Below, in pieces: positions 1-12,098 of a DNA stretch of 64,000 nt. The notes under the pieces are model-generated. The model was given only the letters and a program-made list of their open reading frames with translations. It did not search any database and was not told the origin of the DNA. The first letter of the stretch is position 1, and each line of letters starts with the position of its first letter. Both the position numbers and the translations under genes were made by a program. This stretch comes from Asparagopsis taxiformis. Lineage: Eukaryota; Rhodophyta; Florideophyceae; Bonnemaisoniales; Bonnemaisoniaceae. The stretch lies in NCBI GenBank assembly GCA_030407315.1, contig JALQPE010001955.1:62001-126000 (forward strand). Direction: 5' to 3'.

Positions 1-557
1 CCATCCATGCGAGCAGAGTCCGTTCCGCGAATTGTCTCCTCAATGGTCCCGGTAGTCACATACCCCCCGCGCCCTCCACCGTTCGATACCTTCCGACGTT
101 CCATTGGAGCTGGAACGGTCTCCTCCCTCTCTGAAAGAATTGTTTTGACACGTATTCTTGATTAAAGAGGTCACAACTTGGCAGCGCAATTCAATGTGGT
201 TCCGGCCGGCAAGCGTCCTATTGAACACATCCTTTCGCTCATTGCTCTGCCTGGCGAACATCAGCGTATTGATTAGCTGGCATCCGTTGAAATGCCTATC
301 CCTCTTATCCACCATTGCCTTCGTGTACGTGGAACAACAGCACACAGCACAGCACACACCATTTCGAACGTGAACGATTTCTCCGCATCCTGCGCAATGC
401 GGAGACGTTCCCTGTCCTTCTCGGAGGCGATCTTCTTCGGATGTCCTTGTCCCTGGCTCAGAAGCCCATCGACGATGCTCTTGACCTCCTGCATATCGGT
501 GTTTAGCATGGAGAGTCTTGGCGACATTTCCGAGAGTCTCGCGTAATTGAATGGTGC
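1..557 (-). pseudogene. Coiled-coil element protein, C-proximal/middle fragment (broken copy)
   Basis: Near-identical to 37,249-37,803, the middle and N-terminal part of the intact coiled-coil gene at 36,393-37,919. The window opens inside it, so the C-terminus is missing. Against the intact copy it has a one-base gain in a C run near 62-66, a one-base loss near 330 and a two-base loss near 505, so it cannot encode the protein. At 557 it is cut by a copia retrotransposon and resumes at 6,638. No function is assignable beyond that of the intact copy. Confidence 0.88.
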
Positions 558-938
558 TGATGGGAAAAACGATTCCCGAAATTAAAAATGACAGTGTTCG
601 GTTTTGATTGGCGCACGGTACGCCGGTGTATCGCGAATACTCGCGCTGGGGGATGATCGTGTGTGATGAGGTGGTTGTTGATGGTAAAGATGTGGATGAT
701 CTTGCCTCGGCTCCGGAGCAAGTCGCCTATTTATCTAGTTCTAGCTTCTACAACTACAATCCTAGGTGGCTAGCGAATTCAAAACATAGGTAGCATAGTG
801 TAGGAACTTCCGTCTGAGTGACCAAAAACGGAATATAGTGTTACCTACAAATTGATTCATATTGTAGCCTACCTTTTATGTAGATTGAATAGTGTGGGCT
901 ACATAGTGTAGCCTACGAACAAGTGTAGCCTACGAACA
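558..938 (-). repeat. Copia LTR (3' LTR in element sense)
   Basis: 381 bp, TG...CA on the plus strand, paired with 6,254-6,637. The two differ by a few small indels and substitutions, so insertion is not extremely recent. The inner flank 939-948 (CTTCCTCTCT, purine-rich on the coding strand) is the likely polypurine tract. Confidence 0.93.
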
Positions 939-968
939 CTTCCTCTCTGGAAGTCGAAGACGGTTCAA

Positions 969-3900
969 CTAATGCTCGATCACATATTGTTCAACGGGAT
1001 GAGAGATCTTGTGAGTTTCCAAAAGTTGTTTTAGAGCTTCATTGCATGCAAGTTTGGTTAGACCATCGGCAGGGTTAAACTCGGATTTGATCAAGGCAAT
1101 GTTATTGATCTCTTTCTCGTTGTAGGCTTGACGTGCAGCTGCAATGTCTATCATTAGCCTTTTTTTCCGTAGTGTATTTGGATCTTGTAATGACGTCGAA
1201 GAGAGCCTTAGAATCAGTCAACATGAGAAGAGGGATACTTTTGTTTAACACTTTTTCAAGATCAAACTTGATTGCATATGCAGCGTCGAATGCATCAGCA
1301 AAAGCGAATGTTTCAGCTGCCATAGAAGATCTGGCAATGCGTCTGGATTTATATGAAGAGTACCTCAGAATAGCGCAATTGTTCGTGGCATCTGAGAGTA
1401 ATATTATGAATCCGATTTGGGACGAATTATCATCGTTATTGGAGAATGATGCGTCTGAGTATGTTGTGATACGCAGTGAATCTTGATCAAGTTTTGGGAA
1501 GCGAGAGAGCGATACTTCGTTTTCTTCAAATGTTTTATCACGCGGTTAATGTCGCGTATATGATTTGACTGGAATGTATTCGAGGTGACGGTAGAAGATC
1601 TGGAACGGAGAAGGCTATGTCCGGACGAGTGTTCGTTAACCAGTTCAACTTTGCTCTCGTGGATCGGAAGTCTTCGAAAGAGCAATCGGATTTAAGTAAT
1701 TCAAGTCTTCCGATATATTCTGATTGCGATAAGGATTTTGAGTAATTTCCGTCTTTAACTTGTAGTCCAGTGAAGGTAAAAGAATTTCTCTCGGCTTTTT
1801 GTGTCAAAGGTAGAAGCGGTCATGTGTTGTGATGAATGTTCAAATTATTCGTTCCGCAACGAATTATGTCATCAACGTAAGATCCAGACATTCCTACGAG
1901 TTTGTTTTCCGATATGTTTAAAAATAATGAGAAATCTCCTGTAGTCTGCTTCATTCGTAAGTCTTTAACATGGTGGGAATGCAATGTTTCACCCAATAGT
2001 CACCAGCATCTGTGAGTCCATAGAGAGGGTTATGACTTGTAGAAGTTCTCCGTGATTCAACTCCATGATGTTTGGCTTGATGAAAACGTCACGCTTCAAT
2101 TTAGATGCAGACTGTAGGTAAGCCTGTTTAATGTCGGTGGACCATATTTTTGAAGCCGAATATGCTTGCCATGGCGAGGAGAATTCTGATTGAGGATTGT
2201 TTCAGAGTCGTCGAATTGTGAACAATTGTTCTTTTTTCTTTGTCTCGATGTCCTCCAAGGACAATCGAGCTTTGAGGACTTCTTTGTTGTTTTCGCCATT
2301 CTTAATTGCGAGTACAAAACGAGAGGGTATTATATTTGCATTTTCGGGTAAATCTTCTTGGAGTACAATTTTGAAAGTTCCGCGATTGATGAGTCCTTCA
2401 ATTTCCTTTCTTTTCGCATCTTCAAAAAGTTTTTCGCGGGGGTCCCCTTTGTTAATTATTTCAGTGAAGAAGATTTTCGACGATTCAGAGTGATTTGAGG
2501 AAGGGAATAGTGCTGGTTTGACACTTGAAATGTTGTAGTGTCGGGATCCTTGCCTTTCCCCGAGGTCAACCAGCACCTGTTTTCTGTCGTTGCTAATGAC
2601 AATATGAGGACCTGTCCATTGTTTAAAGCGTTCTCGGTATACGTAACCATGTTTCCAGGACTGATGTCGAAGTCTGTGGAAGGAGGGGGGTTTTTGCGTA
2701 AAGCTCGATTCAATTTTTGAGAGGAGATGATTCTCGCAAATTCATTTCTTGCTGACTTCATTGCTGTAAGGCGTTTTCCTGTTGTGACTTTGACTGTGGT
2801 TTGATATGCGGTATGTTCGGTAAGGCGCCGAATACTAGAAGGGTTGGCACGAGTCCATTGGGACCTGCAGTGTCGTTCATTGCTTTTGTTGATAGCGAGA
2901 GTACGAGTTCGGGAGAGAAATCTGGGTGTTCAAGTCTGACTTTGTTGTAAATGCGTCGTAGCATAGCATGATAAGTTTTCTCCATTCCCTAGTGAGTTGT
3001 GGGATTCTGTCCCTGTGTGACGAAGTCTATGTTTTGATGAATGACATGACGTTGTCCATTCTTTGGATACGAGACTGATCCTTGGTCCGTGAGCATGCTT
3101 TCTGGGAATCAATGTAACAGTTAGCCCATGCTTGTAGAAAAGTGTTCCAAACTGTGGTTGTGTCTTGTTTCGGGATGAACCTTGCCGCGCTGAAGTTGGT
3201 TGCAGAGTCGATTATGTTAATACGGGCTTGCTGTCCAGAAACATCAGGTCTAATTTGATTCCTGTTGAATCTGACATTGTCGTTGTCTCTGATTTGAAAA
3301 GTGATGGCTTTCGGTCGGTGCGAAAGATTGACAAGGGTGGCAACTTTTTTGTGATATCTTCGATAAGCGATTTTGTTTCGGTCGTCATTTGTTCTGGAGA
3401 TGCTTTGTTTAGAAACTCATATAGCTTCTTGGAGCTGGGGTGGAACATGTGTTTATGAATTCGTGTCAACTGGGCTTTGAGAAAAAAATTCTTAAACTGT
3501 ATTTTCCAAGTCATGTAGATGTGTCCGAGTTTACGTGAGAGAGGTATATTCCAACCTTCAGGGACGGATTGAAGGGAATTCTCGACAGTAAAGAACGTTC
3601 CATTTGTTTTTTCCAGTGAATCGAGGCCTATTAGAAGTGGTATATCTTGAGGGATGATGTCAGTTCTAATGGTACTGAATCCAGATGGTGTGGGAAGTAT
3701 AATGTTCATCCATCCGATGGAGGAAGTGGAGTAGTTTCCAAAGAGAATTTTGATTTTGATTTGAAGTGTTCGAAGGGTATCCCTGCTTCATACAATATGC
3801 ACGGGCTTGTTTACGCCAATGACCGTCTTTTCTGCTCCAGTGTCAAATAATGCTCCCTTGAATGCATGGATAGAATTGTTGAGATATCGTTTGAGATTCT

Positions 3901-5393
3901 GAATGGGTATTTGAACATGGAGAGATTTTGGATAGATAGTTCTGTTCGTGTTCTGGAATTTATCTCCAAAACGGTAACGGTGCATCATTGTTTCGTCCCG
4001 ATATACAGCTTGACAAGAAGTCATTGAAGGTGTCATCTGCTATGTCTCCTTATTGTGTTCCTCGGTTGCTTCATGCTCATCGTATTGTTCAGTCAGCTCG
4101 AAGAGGATTTTGGCAGCAGCTTGGACGGGATGTTCATGTTGGTTTCGGATTCTGCTGCGCACGGCGTCGTTCATAGTCATGCGTTTCTGTTCTCGACAGT
4201 TGAATGCGTAGTGCCCCTTCTTATAACAGCGGTAGCACGTGACTTCTGATTTGTTGCGATTTTTGAAACTTGAGTTTCGGTGTGACGCTTATGGTGCGGG
4301 TTGGCATACCTAGCACCGTAGTGAATGAAGTCATATGGTCGCAAAGTGACTGTGGTCACTAGTGATAGACGTATCTAAACCCTTCTTTCGCTGGGACTCT
4401 TCCCAGAGTAAAGCTGAACTAGATAGCTCGGAGTATATCTGTGCGAATGATAAGTTCTCTCCAGAGTTCGTTTCTTAGCATTCTGGGCCCACTCGAAGTT
4501 ATCTACTACGTGGAGGAGTTGTTCAGTTTTTGAAAACTTCACCACGTTTAGATTTTGTCCCTTGGGGGTTGAGCCGGTCTATTTTCGTTGTATATGTGTC
4601 CGAGTGCTTGGACAGTTCCGCATTGTAACTTATGGGCAGTTTCTTTCATCGACAGTGACGATATGATATGGTCAATCTGCTTCTGGTGAGTCGCAGTATC
4701 GAATTTGTTTCGTGAGAGAATCGAATACGGAGCCTATTTGAGTGATAGCAGGTTATCTCGGATGTGACTGGACCAGAACGTCCAAGCCGGTCCACGTAAG
4801 GCATAATGGACAAGTTGTACTTTCTCTGATGGAGAAAAACTTTTGTCATGACAGTATGTCAGGTAGGCGTTTTTTGTTTCTGGGAGACTAGGATTCTCGC
4901 CAAGGATACCACTGTACTTCTGTTTCTCTGAGAAGTGACGAGCGGTATCGTCAACCTTACGCGATATGTCCGGCGTATTATAAGTATGTTGCGGTGGTGC
5001 CGGCTCACGATCTGTGGAAGTGACAATGACGGGCTGACTAGTGTCCTTTCGAGAATCTGAGATTAGTTGTAATGCTTCTCGCTTGAGGTCATCAGGGTAC
5101 ATCTTCTCTGCTATAGCTTTTGCGATCATTAGGCCAGATCGTCTCGGGATTCGGTGACCATTGCTGTCGCAGATAGCTCTTATGTGGGAGAAGAGAGCTG
5201 TGTTGTAAGCAGTCCCTATGGAACAGGAATTGCGGGGGGAATAATTCGCAAAAGGTGGTGGCGAACTCGTCTTCAGGTGGTTCTAGTGTGATAAGGCAGC
5301 GGCAGCTCCTGTCATCGATTTTTGTATGTCGTTGCACGTATTGAGATTTCCAAGAGCGACCCAAGTAGGATTGTCATCGTATGGGGTCGCCAT
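969..5393 (-). pseudogene. Copia gag-pol polyprotein, broken by stops and frameshifts
   Basis: Read on the minus strand from the ATG at 5,393 (MATPYDDNP). A gag region around 4,734-5,129 has the GPAWTFW type motif. A CCHC zinc knuckle (C-x2-C-x4-H-x4-C) lies near 4,200-4,245. The aspartic protease motif DTGA is near 3,850. Integrase remnants lie at 2,758-3,709 (His pair HKHMFHP, catalytic-core start LDLMFLD). The reverse transcriptase N-terminus is at 2,202-2,576 (EIEGLINRGTFKIV, IPSRFVLAIKN), and its C-terminal part (TRPDIAF) is near 1,600. RNase H is at 969-1,323 (LTDSKALFD, NPADGLTK). These are hallmark Ty1/copia motifs in the expected order. The segments fall in different frames and an in-frame stop lies soon after the gag start, so the gene is dead. 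Confidence 0.9.
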
Positions 5394-5468
5394 TATGTAC
5401 AGTTGGTACAAGGGAACAATTAATTCAGATCTGTTTCAATTGATCGTATGAATTACCCTTTAATTGTA

Positions 5469-5912
5469 CTACTTATTCTCTGCTTTGCGCCTAGCGTTGC
5501 GATGCTTGTCACCAAATTGGTGGTTGTCGAAGTTGTGCACGCTGTTGAAGTCTATGTCGCAAATATCGCAGCGGAGGGGTTTTTTCTCTAACTCGGTCTT
5601 CTCTAATTTGTTTTTGTGACCCTTAGATCCCCTATGAATAAGCAACTGCTTGCGAGAGGTGAAGGTGCGGTCACAGAGCTTACACTTCGCTGGCTTTACA
5701 GTGCGTTTTTCGATCCTGTCGGTTGCGACGCGGTGAATGTGTCGAGCTGCGCGGTCGTCCAATACTTGGAGGCCACCTGTCGAGGAAGATGCCTGATTGG
5801 CTGAGGAAGCGGAAGCCCGATTGGCTGGTCGGCTGCGGAGGGCCCTTTCGCGAAGGACCGCGGGGTCGTTTTCCGGGCCTCTTGCAACGAGCCACTGTAA
5901 GTAGGTTAGCAA
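5469..5912 (-). CDS. Copia-internal ORF with two C2H2 (U1-type) zinc fingers
   Basis: The ORF lies inside the copia element between the 5' LTR and gag, on the same strand. It has two fingers, C-x2-C-x12-H-x5-H around KCKLCDRTF and a second around RCDICDIDF, and a basic C-terminus. Spacing fits the U1-like/JAZ type that binds RNA or double-stranded nucleic acid. No ATG opens the frame. On the coding strand a branch-like TGCTAAC and an acceptor TTACAG lie at its 5' edge (about 5,912-5,896), and a GTAAGT donor sits about 60 nt further upstream (complement of 5,952-5,957), so the true N-terminus may be on a spliced upstream exon that I could not resolve. It is not a standard copia domain; it may be an accessory ORF or captured host sequence. 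Confidence 0.6.
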   Translation of the reverse strand: MLTYLQWLVARGPENDPAVLRERALRSRPANRASASSANQASSSTGGLQVLDDRAARHIHRVATDRIEKRTVKPAKCKLCDRTFTSRKQLLIHRGSKGHKNKLEKTELEKKPLRCDICDIDFNSVHNFDNHQFGDKHRNARRKAENK

Positions 5913-6253
5913 TCTCCTTTTTGAAATGTTTTTCTTTTGGTTTTTTTTTCAACTTACTTTTCTTTCGATTATTTGCAGCGAGTGAAAATATACCGAAGTA
6001 TACAAGAATTTGAAAATTCAGGGGAAAAATGTCCACAAAGTGATATTATCTGATAGGATAATGACCGCAGGGTGAAATTAGTCCTTTGCACACGTGTAAA
6101 AATCTTTTTCTTTTTTTTTTTTTTTTTTTTTTTTTTTGCTCTTTTGGCTTTTTTATGAGCTTTGGCTTTTTTCTTTCTTTCTTTTTTTTTGCCTTTTTGC
6201 CTTTTTTTCAGATTATTTTGATTTTGGGAAAGAAGTTTCCCCGGACTTGCAAG

Positions 6254-6637
6254 TGATGGGAAAAACGATTCCCGAAATTAAAAATGACAAGTGTTCGGTT
6301 TTGATTGGCGCACGGTACGCCGGTGTATCGCGAATACTCGCGCTGGGGGATGATCGTGTTGATGAGGTGGTTGTTGATGGTAAAGATGGTGGATGATCTT
6401 GCCTCGGCTCCGAGCAAGTCGCCTATTTATTCTAGTTCTAGCTTCTACAACTACAATCCTAGGTGGCTAGCGAATTCAAAACATAGGTAGCATAGTGTAG
6501 GAACTTCCGTCTGAGTGACCAAAAACGGAATATATAGTGTTACCTACAAATTGATTCATATTGTAGCCTACCTTTTATGTAGATTGAATAGTGTGGGCTA
6601 CATAGTGTAGCCTACGAACAAGTGTAGCCTACGAACA
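6254..6637 (-). repeat. Copia LTR (5' LTR in element sense)
   Basis: 384 bp, TG...CA, partner of 558-938, followed by the right-hand target duplicate GGTGC at 6,638-6,642. In element sense this LTR drives the copia transcript. Confidence 0.93.
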
Positions 6638-6759
6638 GGTGCTCTTCTCGACGGCATCCATTTTATCACTCAGGGCTTTCAACTCTGCAGTGATGTTCGA
6701 AAAGCCTCACGCGTTATTTCGGAAAATGCGGCGATGCTTACGGAGGTTTCGGGATTCAT
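6638..6759 (-). pseudogene. Coiled-coil element protein, N-terminal fragment (continues 1-557)
   Basis: Matches 37,798-37,919 of the intact gene, up to the complement of the start ATG at 6,759. A one-base loss near 6,705 shifts the frame. It is separated from the rest of the pseudogene by the copia insertion. Confidence 0.87.
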
Positions 6760-7432
6760 GTTGAACTTGCAATTGGAGTTTGCTAAAAGGAGAAGTGGAG
6801 AAGTGCTTTGAAGGAAGGTTGTCACGCTAGTACAGCAGTGTTGTAGCAAATATCATTTCAGTGGATGCATCCATCCTGGTCTACTCTACATAATAATAAT
6901 GCTTCTCAGTGCTCCGTAACGGTTATTTTTCATAATTTAGTGGTGGATGGTGCGTATTCTTTCTTTGCCACCACCCACGTCCTGTGCATACCACACCTCG
7001 CTACCAGACTGACGTCTCCTACTAGACACTTTCAATGCAAAGATAGATAGGTATAATTTGAAATGCCAAACTCAACATAATATAGCTACTCTGTACATTC
7101 TCTCCTTACGGTGAGACAAACGAGATATGTCAATCTTCCCAATCTTCCATTCTACGTCCTATTCAACATCTAGCTTCCCTGCACCCAACTATCTGTAAAG
7201 CACCATCACAATTACTATAGTCGTATACCACACACACCATTCCAGTATTTACCTTCACACCAACACTATGCACCACATTTTCCTGTCAAGTCCACTCCAC
7301 CAGACAGTGTTGTGAACCAATGCACGGTACTACCCGCAGACAATACAATTTGCTATCTACACTACTGTCTACAGATTTACCCAGACAGTGCAGTAATACA
7401 ATACAATGCATTGCCTCAGACAGTAAAATGTA
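6760..7432. mobile_element. Right-end non-coding segment of an older element X copy, truncated at 7,432
   Basis: Collinear with 37,920-38,590: the 5' flank of the coiled-coil gene followed by the beginning of the ACAGT subterminal repeats. It is cut at 7,432, where another CACTACGG terminus begins, so the natural terminus seen at 38,826 is lost here. No gene is visible in it. Confidence 0.8.
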
Positions 7433-7788
7433 CACTACGGTGTTGAAAAGGGGGCCTCAGACAGTACTGCGAGACAGTGATTTTTACTGTCTGAGACAGT
7501 AAATTCACTATGCGGCAAATGAAAATTAATGCCACACTTGGAGACAGTGATTTGCACTGTCTGGCAGACAGTACGGAACACTGTCTGCAGACAGTAAAAA
7601 ACACTGTCTCACAGTACTGTCTGAGGCAGTGAATGGAGACAGTAAAAATTAATGATTTATTCAATAGTTGGATATGATGTAATTTACTGTACTGGGCAGT
7701 GTTGGCGGATAGTGTTTTGTATTGGCCAAGGCAACATGGCCGGATAGTGAAATACGCTGCCTGGGACAATAGATGGAACCAACACGGT

Positions 7789-8033
7789 GCACTGTCCTGG
7801 GCAGTACCTGGAGACAGTGATTTTCACTGTCCTGGGCAGTACCTGGAGACAGTGATTTTCACTGTCCTGGGCAGTACCTGGAGACAGTGATTTTCACTGT
7901 CCTGGGCAGCACCTGTAGACAGTACTTTGTGCTGCCCTGGGCAGCACCTGGAGACAGTATTTCGTACTGCCCTGGGCAGCACCTGGAGACAGTATTTCGT
8001 GCTGCCCTGGGCAGCACCTGGAGACAGTAAAAG
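7789..8033 (+). repeat. 35-bp tandem array, about 7 units
   Basis: The unit has CTGTCCTGGGCAGTACCTGG followed by AGACAGTGATTTTCA, with later units drifting to GCTGCCCTGGGCAGCACC. Each unit contains inverted ACAGT/ACTGT and GGGCAG/CTGCCC motifs. The homologous array at 13,893 has about 13 units. Dense short direct and inverted motifs near a terminus resemble the subterminal repeats that CACTA accessory proteins bind. Confidence 0.9.
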
Positions 8034-8731
8034 TAGTGTCCTGATATAGTAAAATTCGGTGTCTGGGAGTGGTGGATGAGATGGAGCGTCACGCTGTCGT
8101 GGGCATCTTTCTGGGGTAGAGGAAGGCAGTTCTAGCGCTATGAGGATGGGGCATGGACGGTATTCATATAGGAATGGACAGAATAGTACGGCTAGGAATT
8201 TTTATTTCGTAGTGACTATGAGCTAGCGAGAGGTATACGCGGTAGGATAGGTAGCAATCTAAGAGGGTGCGATATGGGAAGCTTCACTCTGGATTTGTTT
8301 ATTTGCGCAGGCTACATTGCGAATAAACAATCCCTATGTTAAAAATGCTACTACAACTAACACTATTCCGACGAGTAAAACTAAAACTACTAGAAAAGTC
8401 TAGAAATCTATCAACTGATTGAGCTGCATGAATAAGCTAGGAAATGAAGAGAAGAAGAAAAAATGATGTAGAGAAAGGAAACAAGTTAGTGACGTTGAAT
8501 TGGAGAGGGAAATTGATGGTGATTAGGAGACTAACGTACCTTAACAAATACCATTGCATCCCAAATTGAGATATGTACTCACAGGCAGAAAAGAAAAGTA
8601 GTGGAGAAGTGGTAAGAGAGAAAGATAAATGAAAGTAGAAGTGGAACACTCACCGACTGGAAACCTGAGAAAGAGAAAACAAATAGAAAACTGGGTTAGT
8701 GGCGTGAGTTGTGGAAACGTACCATCATGGT

Positions 8732-8870
8732 TCATATCCGTCGGAGACAAAGCAACAACTTTGGCCTTGGAAGCCGTATTGATGATCTAAAACTTACGCT
8801 TTGGAAGCAGATTAGATGATCTATACGGCTACCACGGCCAGGGTTGTTGCTTTGTTTCCGACGGATATGA
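8732..8870. repeat. 139-bp imperfect inverted repeat (hairpin)
   Basis: Begins TCATATCCGTCGG and ends with its complement CCGACGGATATGA. The inner arms pair around AAGCCGTAT/ATACGGCT and GATGATCTA, with a loop near CTTACGCTTTGG. It is conserved at 15,042-15,180 in the second copy. Confidence 0.85.
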
Positions 8871-9764
8871 AGATGGAAACAGGGATTTCCAGAATCTGTT
8901 GTTTAAGTAGCACTCTGCGGGCGGAAATGACGTGTAGGAGAACAATAGAGGGATGAATTTGAAACAGAGCGGTGCGATGGGAGGCCCAGAAAAACGATAC
9001 CTAGGCTGCGAATTACGCTTGGAAGCACATGATCTGGCAGAGGAGGCGCACATTATCGTATCTTCTACCGCCTTTTATTGTCTAGAATGACGTCATCACT
9101 ACAGAAATATAGGAAAACACTAGCATATGGGGCCTACAGGACAGGCGGAGGTGAAGAGTAAGAAAATGGCGCACTTTCCTGGACGAGGAGTCCGCGCTTC
9201 CAGTGATGATGTGGATGGTATATATCGATAACGTCATTGTATGCTCCGAGTACACTTGGCAGGCAGTCAAAGCGGGCCACGTGGATGGTGGCGGTTAGGA
9301 AACAGCAGTGTCGAAGAATTTTTATAATTTTCATGTTTCAAGCGAGCAGTGAGTCTGCATTGCAATATATAAATGTATCCTAATTTAAGATATCACACCG
9401 AGTACGATTCAACGAGACATCGTGTTTTCACCTTGTGAATAGGGCCGAGAATATGGTAGAGTATACGAGTAGGAACTACGTGCATGAGAAAATCAGATTC
9501 AGTATTAGTGCTTAGAGCATCACTGCGTAACAAACGGAAGTGGATACGTCTTGGCCAGGCTGGTGTTTAGGGAATGCGATACAAGATAGCAAAACGATAT
9601 TGAGTAGGTCGAGCCCGGATGAAATAGCAATCATTCTGCATAAAGTAATGAGCATAGGACAAATCATTGTGGTGAAACAGTTCATTGGATCGAATGAAAG
9701 CCAGGAAAGGTTTCTTAATGGTTGAATTTAGTGGCGGAGAAATATAATTCTGCACTATAGCGGA

Positions 9765-12098
9765 GAAGTAGCGGAAAAGAGTAAATCTCCTTCAGCAAGC
9801 GAGACATGCATCAATATTGCCCAGTATAGTTCGTCTGAAGTGCAAGTTGAACCTCGCAAAGTGAATATCAGAGGTCGTTGGCTAGTGGTTGAAGAAGTCT
9901 GCAACGATGGAGCAATTCTTGAAAAACGGATTTGGCTGCAGAAAACTATTCCGAACAGGCCAGAGCTCGTGCAGTTCTCTTCGACGGAGAATCTGGCTGG
10001 GTGTACGGTGAAATTGTTGTTCAACGGATCGTTTAGGGGTGCTCCGGACGTCCAAAATTGTGTCAACCTCGAGATGACGGCGTACTACACTTGTAGCCGT
10101 TGGTGGGCCGGGCTGAAACCGAACTCGGTTGGTACCATTGGGCAGGAATGGATTGCTGGTTTGTTGGAAATCTTCGGGTACGTGAAGGAGGTGGCCGATT
10201 ATTGGAACGTTTCGGATGTGTTGAGGATGCTGGATGGCTCCATTCCCAGCGTGGGTGACCCGAGCAAGAGCTTCGACATTCACTCACGCGTTGTCGAAGT
10301 TTTTGCGCTGATGGTGCCCAAGAAGGGGTTCTGAGCGGACTTACATCCCAAGGAAGGCCCTCCCAATGGCTCCAAGTTTGAGAACATCTTTCCCAATCGG
10401 AAGTCTGTGTTTTGAAAGGACGCCAGGAAAATGCTCCTGCGCGTAACTGGCTACCGCGACATGTAAATGCGGAAACAATTTTACGTGGTGGACCCACACA
10501 TCCCACATGCTGCGCTCCCAGTCACATGTGGTCATGATTCCGCCAACCCTTCCCCTTCCATTTCCATTTCCCTGACCATCCCTTCATCCTCCATTCCTTT
10601 GCCTTTGAAGAATCCAATTGAGGTAGTACCACCTCAATTAGATTCTTCCAGCTATTCCGAGGCTGCCTCTGTTTCTGCCACTACCCCTGTCGTGTCTGCA
10701 TCGTCCGGAGTGGAAACGTCTGGGAAAGTGATGCCCAAAAGGAGTACTTGCCTGAAAGAGAGTCGTTCCGGTCGTGGTGGAACAGCGACGGCGGGTGGTG
10801 CGAGCCCTGTTCAGGTCGTCGAGCTGGAGAGCGCACCCAAGGATGCGGGTAAAAGCTCCATCCTCGGGAAGCGCAACTGGGAAACCGCTTCTGCGACGCC
10901 CGAGCCCTCTACCAAAAAGAGGAAGCTCAGTGAGACTTCATCAAAGTCGTCGTCAAAGAAATCCAAGTCGGCTTCCAGAGGACGTTCTCGGGAGCCGATT
11001 CTCCAGTTCGACGACGCCCATGAAAATCCTATTCCCGACAGTATCGTCGATGAGAATGTGGCCGCCGTTCTCCCCAGCGCAATTGCGTCTGGTAGCCCGA
11101 TGAAGTACTACATGGAAATTACGACGGTAGAGACGGTGCGGGCGGAAATAAAGGCGGCAGCATTCCTGGCAGCTGCATCGCCAGGTGCTGAGGACTCGGT
11201 GGTGGAATAGTACTTTGCGGTGAAGCGGCGTTGCTGGACAACATGGGGGTGGTTGTTGTGGAAGGCCTCTTGCAGTCATCCACGGCTGGTAGTGCGACGC
11301 ATGACCTCTTCAGTCACTTTTCTCGGCAGTTCCAGCTGGTTGAGGAGGTTGAAAAGCCACAGAAACCCTCCCAGCAGTCTGATTCTGATTATGAAGACAG
11401 GAAACCACAGGACGAGCCGCCAGATTTCGCCAAGCCCGGTTTTGATCCTTCGCCGTGGCATTTCATCCACAACGTGGGTGCTGCGAAGGACCGCATAGAT
11501 GGTGGTCGTGGGCGACTCCCCCTGCCGCGGTGTGAATTGTGCGACAAGCTGGAGGAGGGGAATTTGGATATGTACAGGAACAAGTTGGTGGCAGAGCTTG
11601 CTATTGGTGTTTGTGCGGATTTCTTGAAGTTGGGAATGGAGGGTGAGGATCCTGTCTTTTTTCCGAAGACAGGATTACGGTTGCTTCTTAAAACAGATGG
11701 GGCTGCGGACCAGGATGGGCACACGGACTTCTGAGTATCCCAATTTTGAGGAGTCGGACCTACCCAATCCCCATCCTATTTCATGATGTCGAGCGGATCC
11801 GATGGGTTCTTTATAGTAGCTGCACCTTATAGTCATGTATGCCTGGTCCATACGGACGCCGACATGTGGAAGGTTCCCGTTAACCACTTTTATGTGCCAC
11901 CCTATTCCGTCTTAGTTGATCGCGGTGACCTTTACCATTACGGGGTCGGCTTCAGGTGAGGAGATCTTCCTGTGGGAGCAGAATTTAGTCTATGGTCTGC
12001 CCACGCGCGGCCACATCTACTTGAAGACGGAGAAGGACGTCCTCACGGACCACATCCACACCATCGAATATTAAAAGTATGACAGGAGCAATAGATAG
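9765..12098 (+). pseudogene. Decayed ParB-like/2OG-dioxygenase gene with internal deletion
   Basis: The first 100 bases match the N-terminal coding region of the 21,168 gene (KVQVDPRKV region). Near 9,890-9,955 the similarity switches to the middle of the 25,955-29,600 gene (from about 27,090), so the ParB core is deleted. The remainder follows that paralogue to the same terminal codons at 12,096-12,098. Stops at 10,332, 10,462 and 11,208, a frameshift near 11,215 and a scrambled stretch after the HTDF motif (about 11,733) show it is dead. The serine/lysine-rich linker and the HTD motif remain recognisable. No transposase gene lies between the left end and this pseudogene, consistent with an internally deleted derivative. 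Confidence 0.88.

Larger units (their letters stand above)
558..6637 (-). mobile_element. Degenerate Ty1/copia LTR retrotransposon nested in the coiled-coil pseudogene
   Basis: A 6.1-kb insertion is bounded by two near-identical LTRs of about 380 bp that begin TG and end CA. It is flanked by a 5-bp target duplication GGTGC (553-557 and 6,638-6,642). Removing it and one GGTGC restores the sequence found uninterrupted near 37,798. The coding strand is minus. The order gag, protease, integrase, reverse transcriptase, RNase H (integrase before RT) identifies Ty1/copia rather than Ty3. In element sense a purine-rich tract (complement of 939-948) abuts the 3' LTR, as a polypurine tract should. No convincing tRNA primer site starting TGG adjoins the 5' LTR. 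An A27 run (element sense; T27 at 6,111-6,137) lies near the 5' end. Stops and frameshifts make it non-autonomous. Confidence 0.93.
7433..9725 (+). repeat. Left-end copy of the CACTA-type element (duplicate of 13,535-16,037)
   Basis: Starts CACTACGGTGTTGAAAAG, the same 18 bases as at 13,535, and stays highly similar to 13,535-16,037 except for the number of 35-bp tandem units. Similarity stops near 9,725, after which the sequence jumps to ParB/dioxygenase coding homology. Apart from the tandem array and a long inverted repeat described separately, no gene is visible; short ORFs here are not conserved as proteins. Confidence 0.85.

Noticed and set aside
6231..6253. Primer-binding site for copia next to its 5' LTR
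   Set aside because: The sequence adjoining the LTR (CTTGCAAGTCCGG on the element strand) does not begin with a tRNA 3'-end complement that I can recognise; an internal-tRNA primer remains possible.
6136..6396. 86-aa plus-strand ORF over the T-rich tract
   Set aside because: Created by the poly-T run and the LTR; opposite strand to the copia genes and without coding character.
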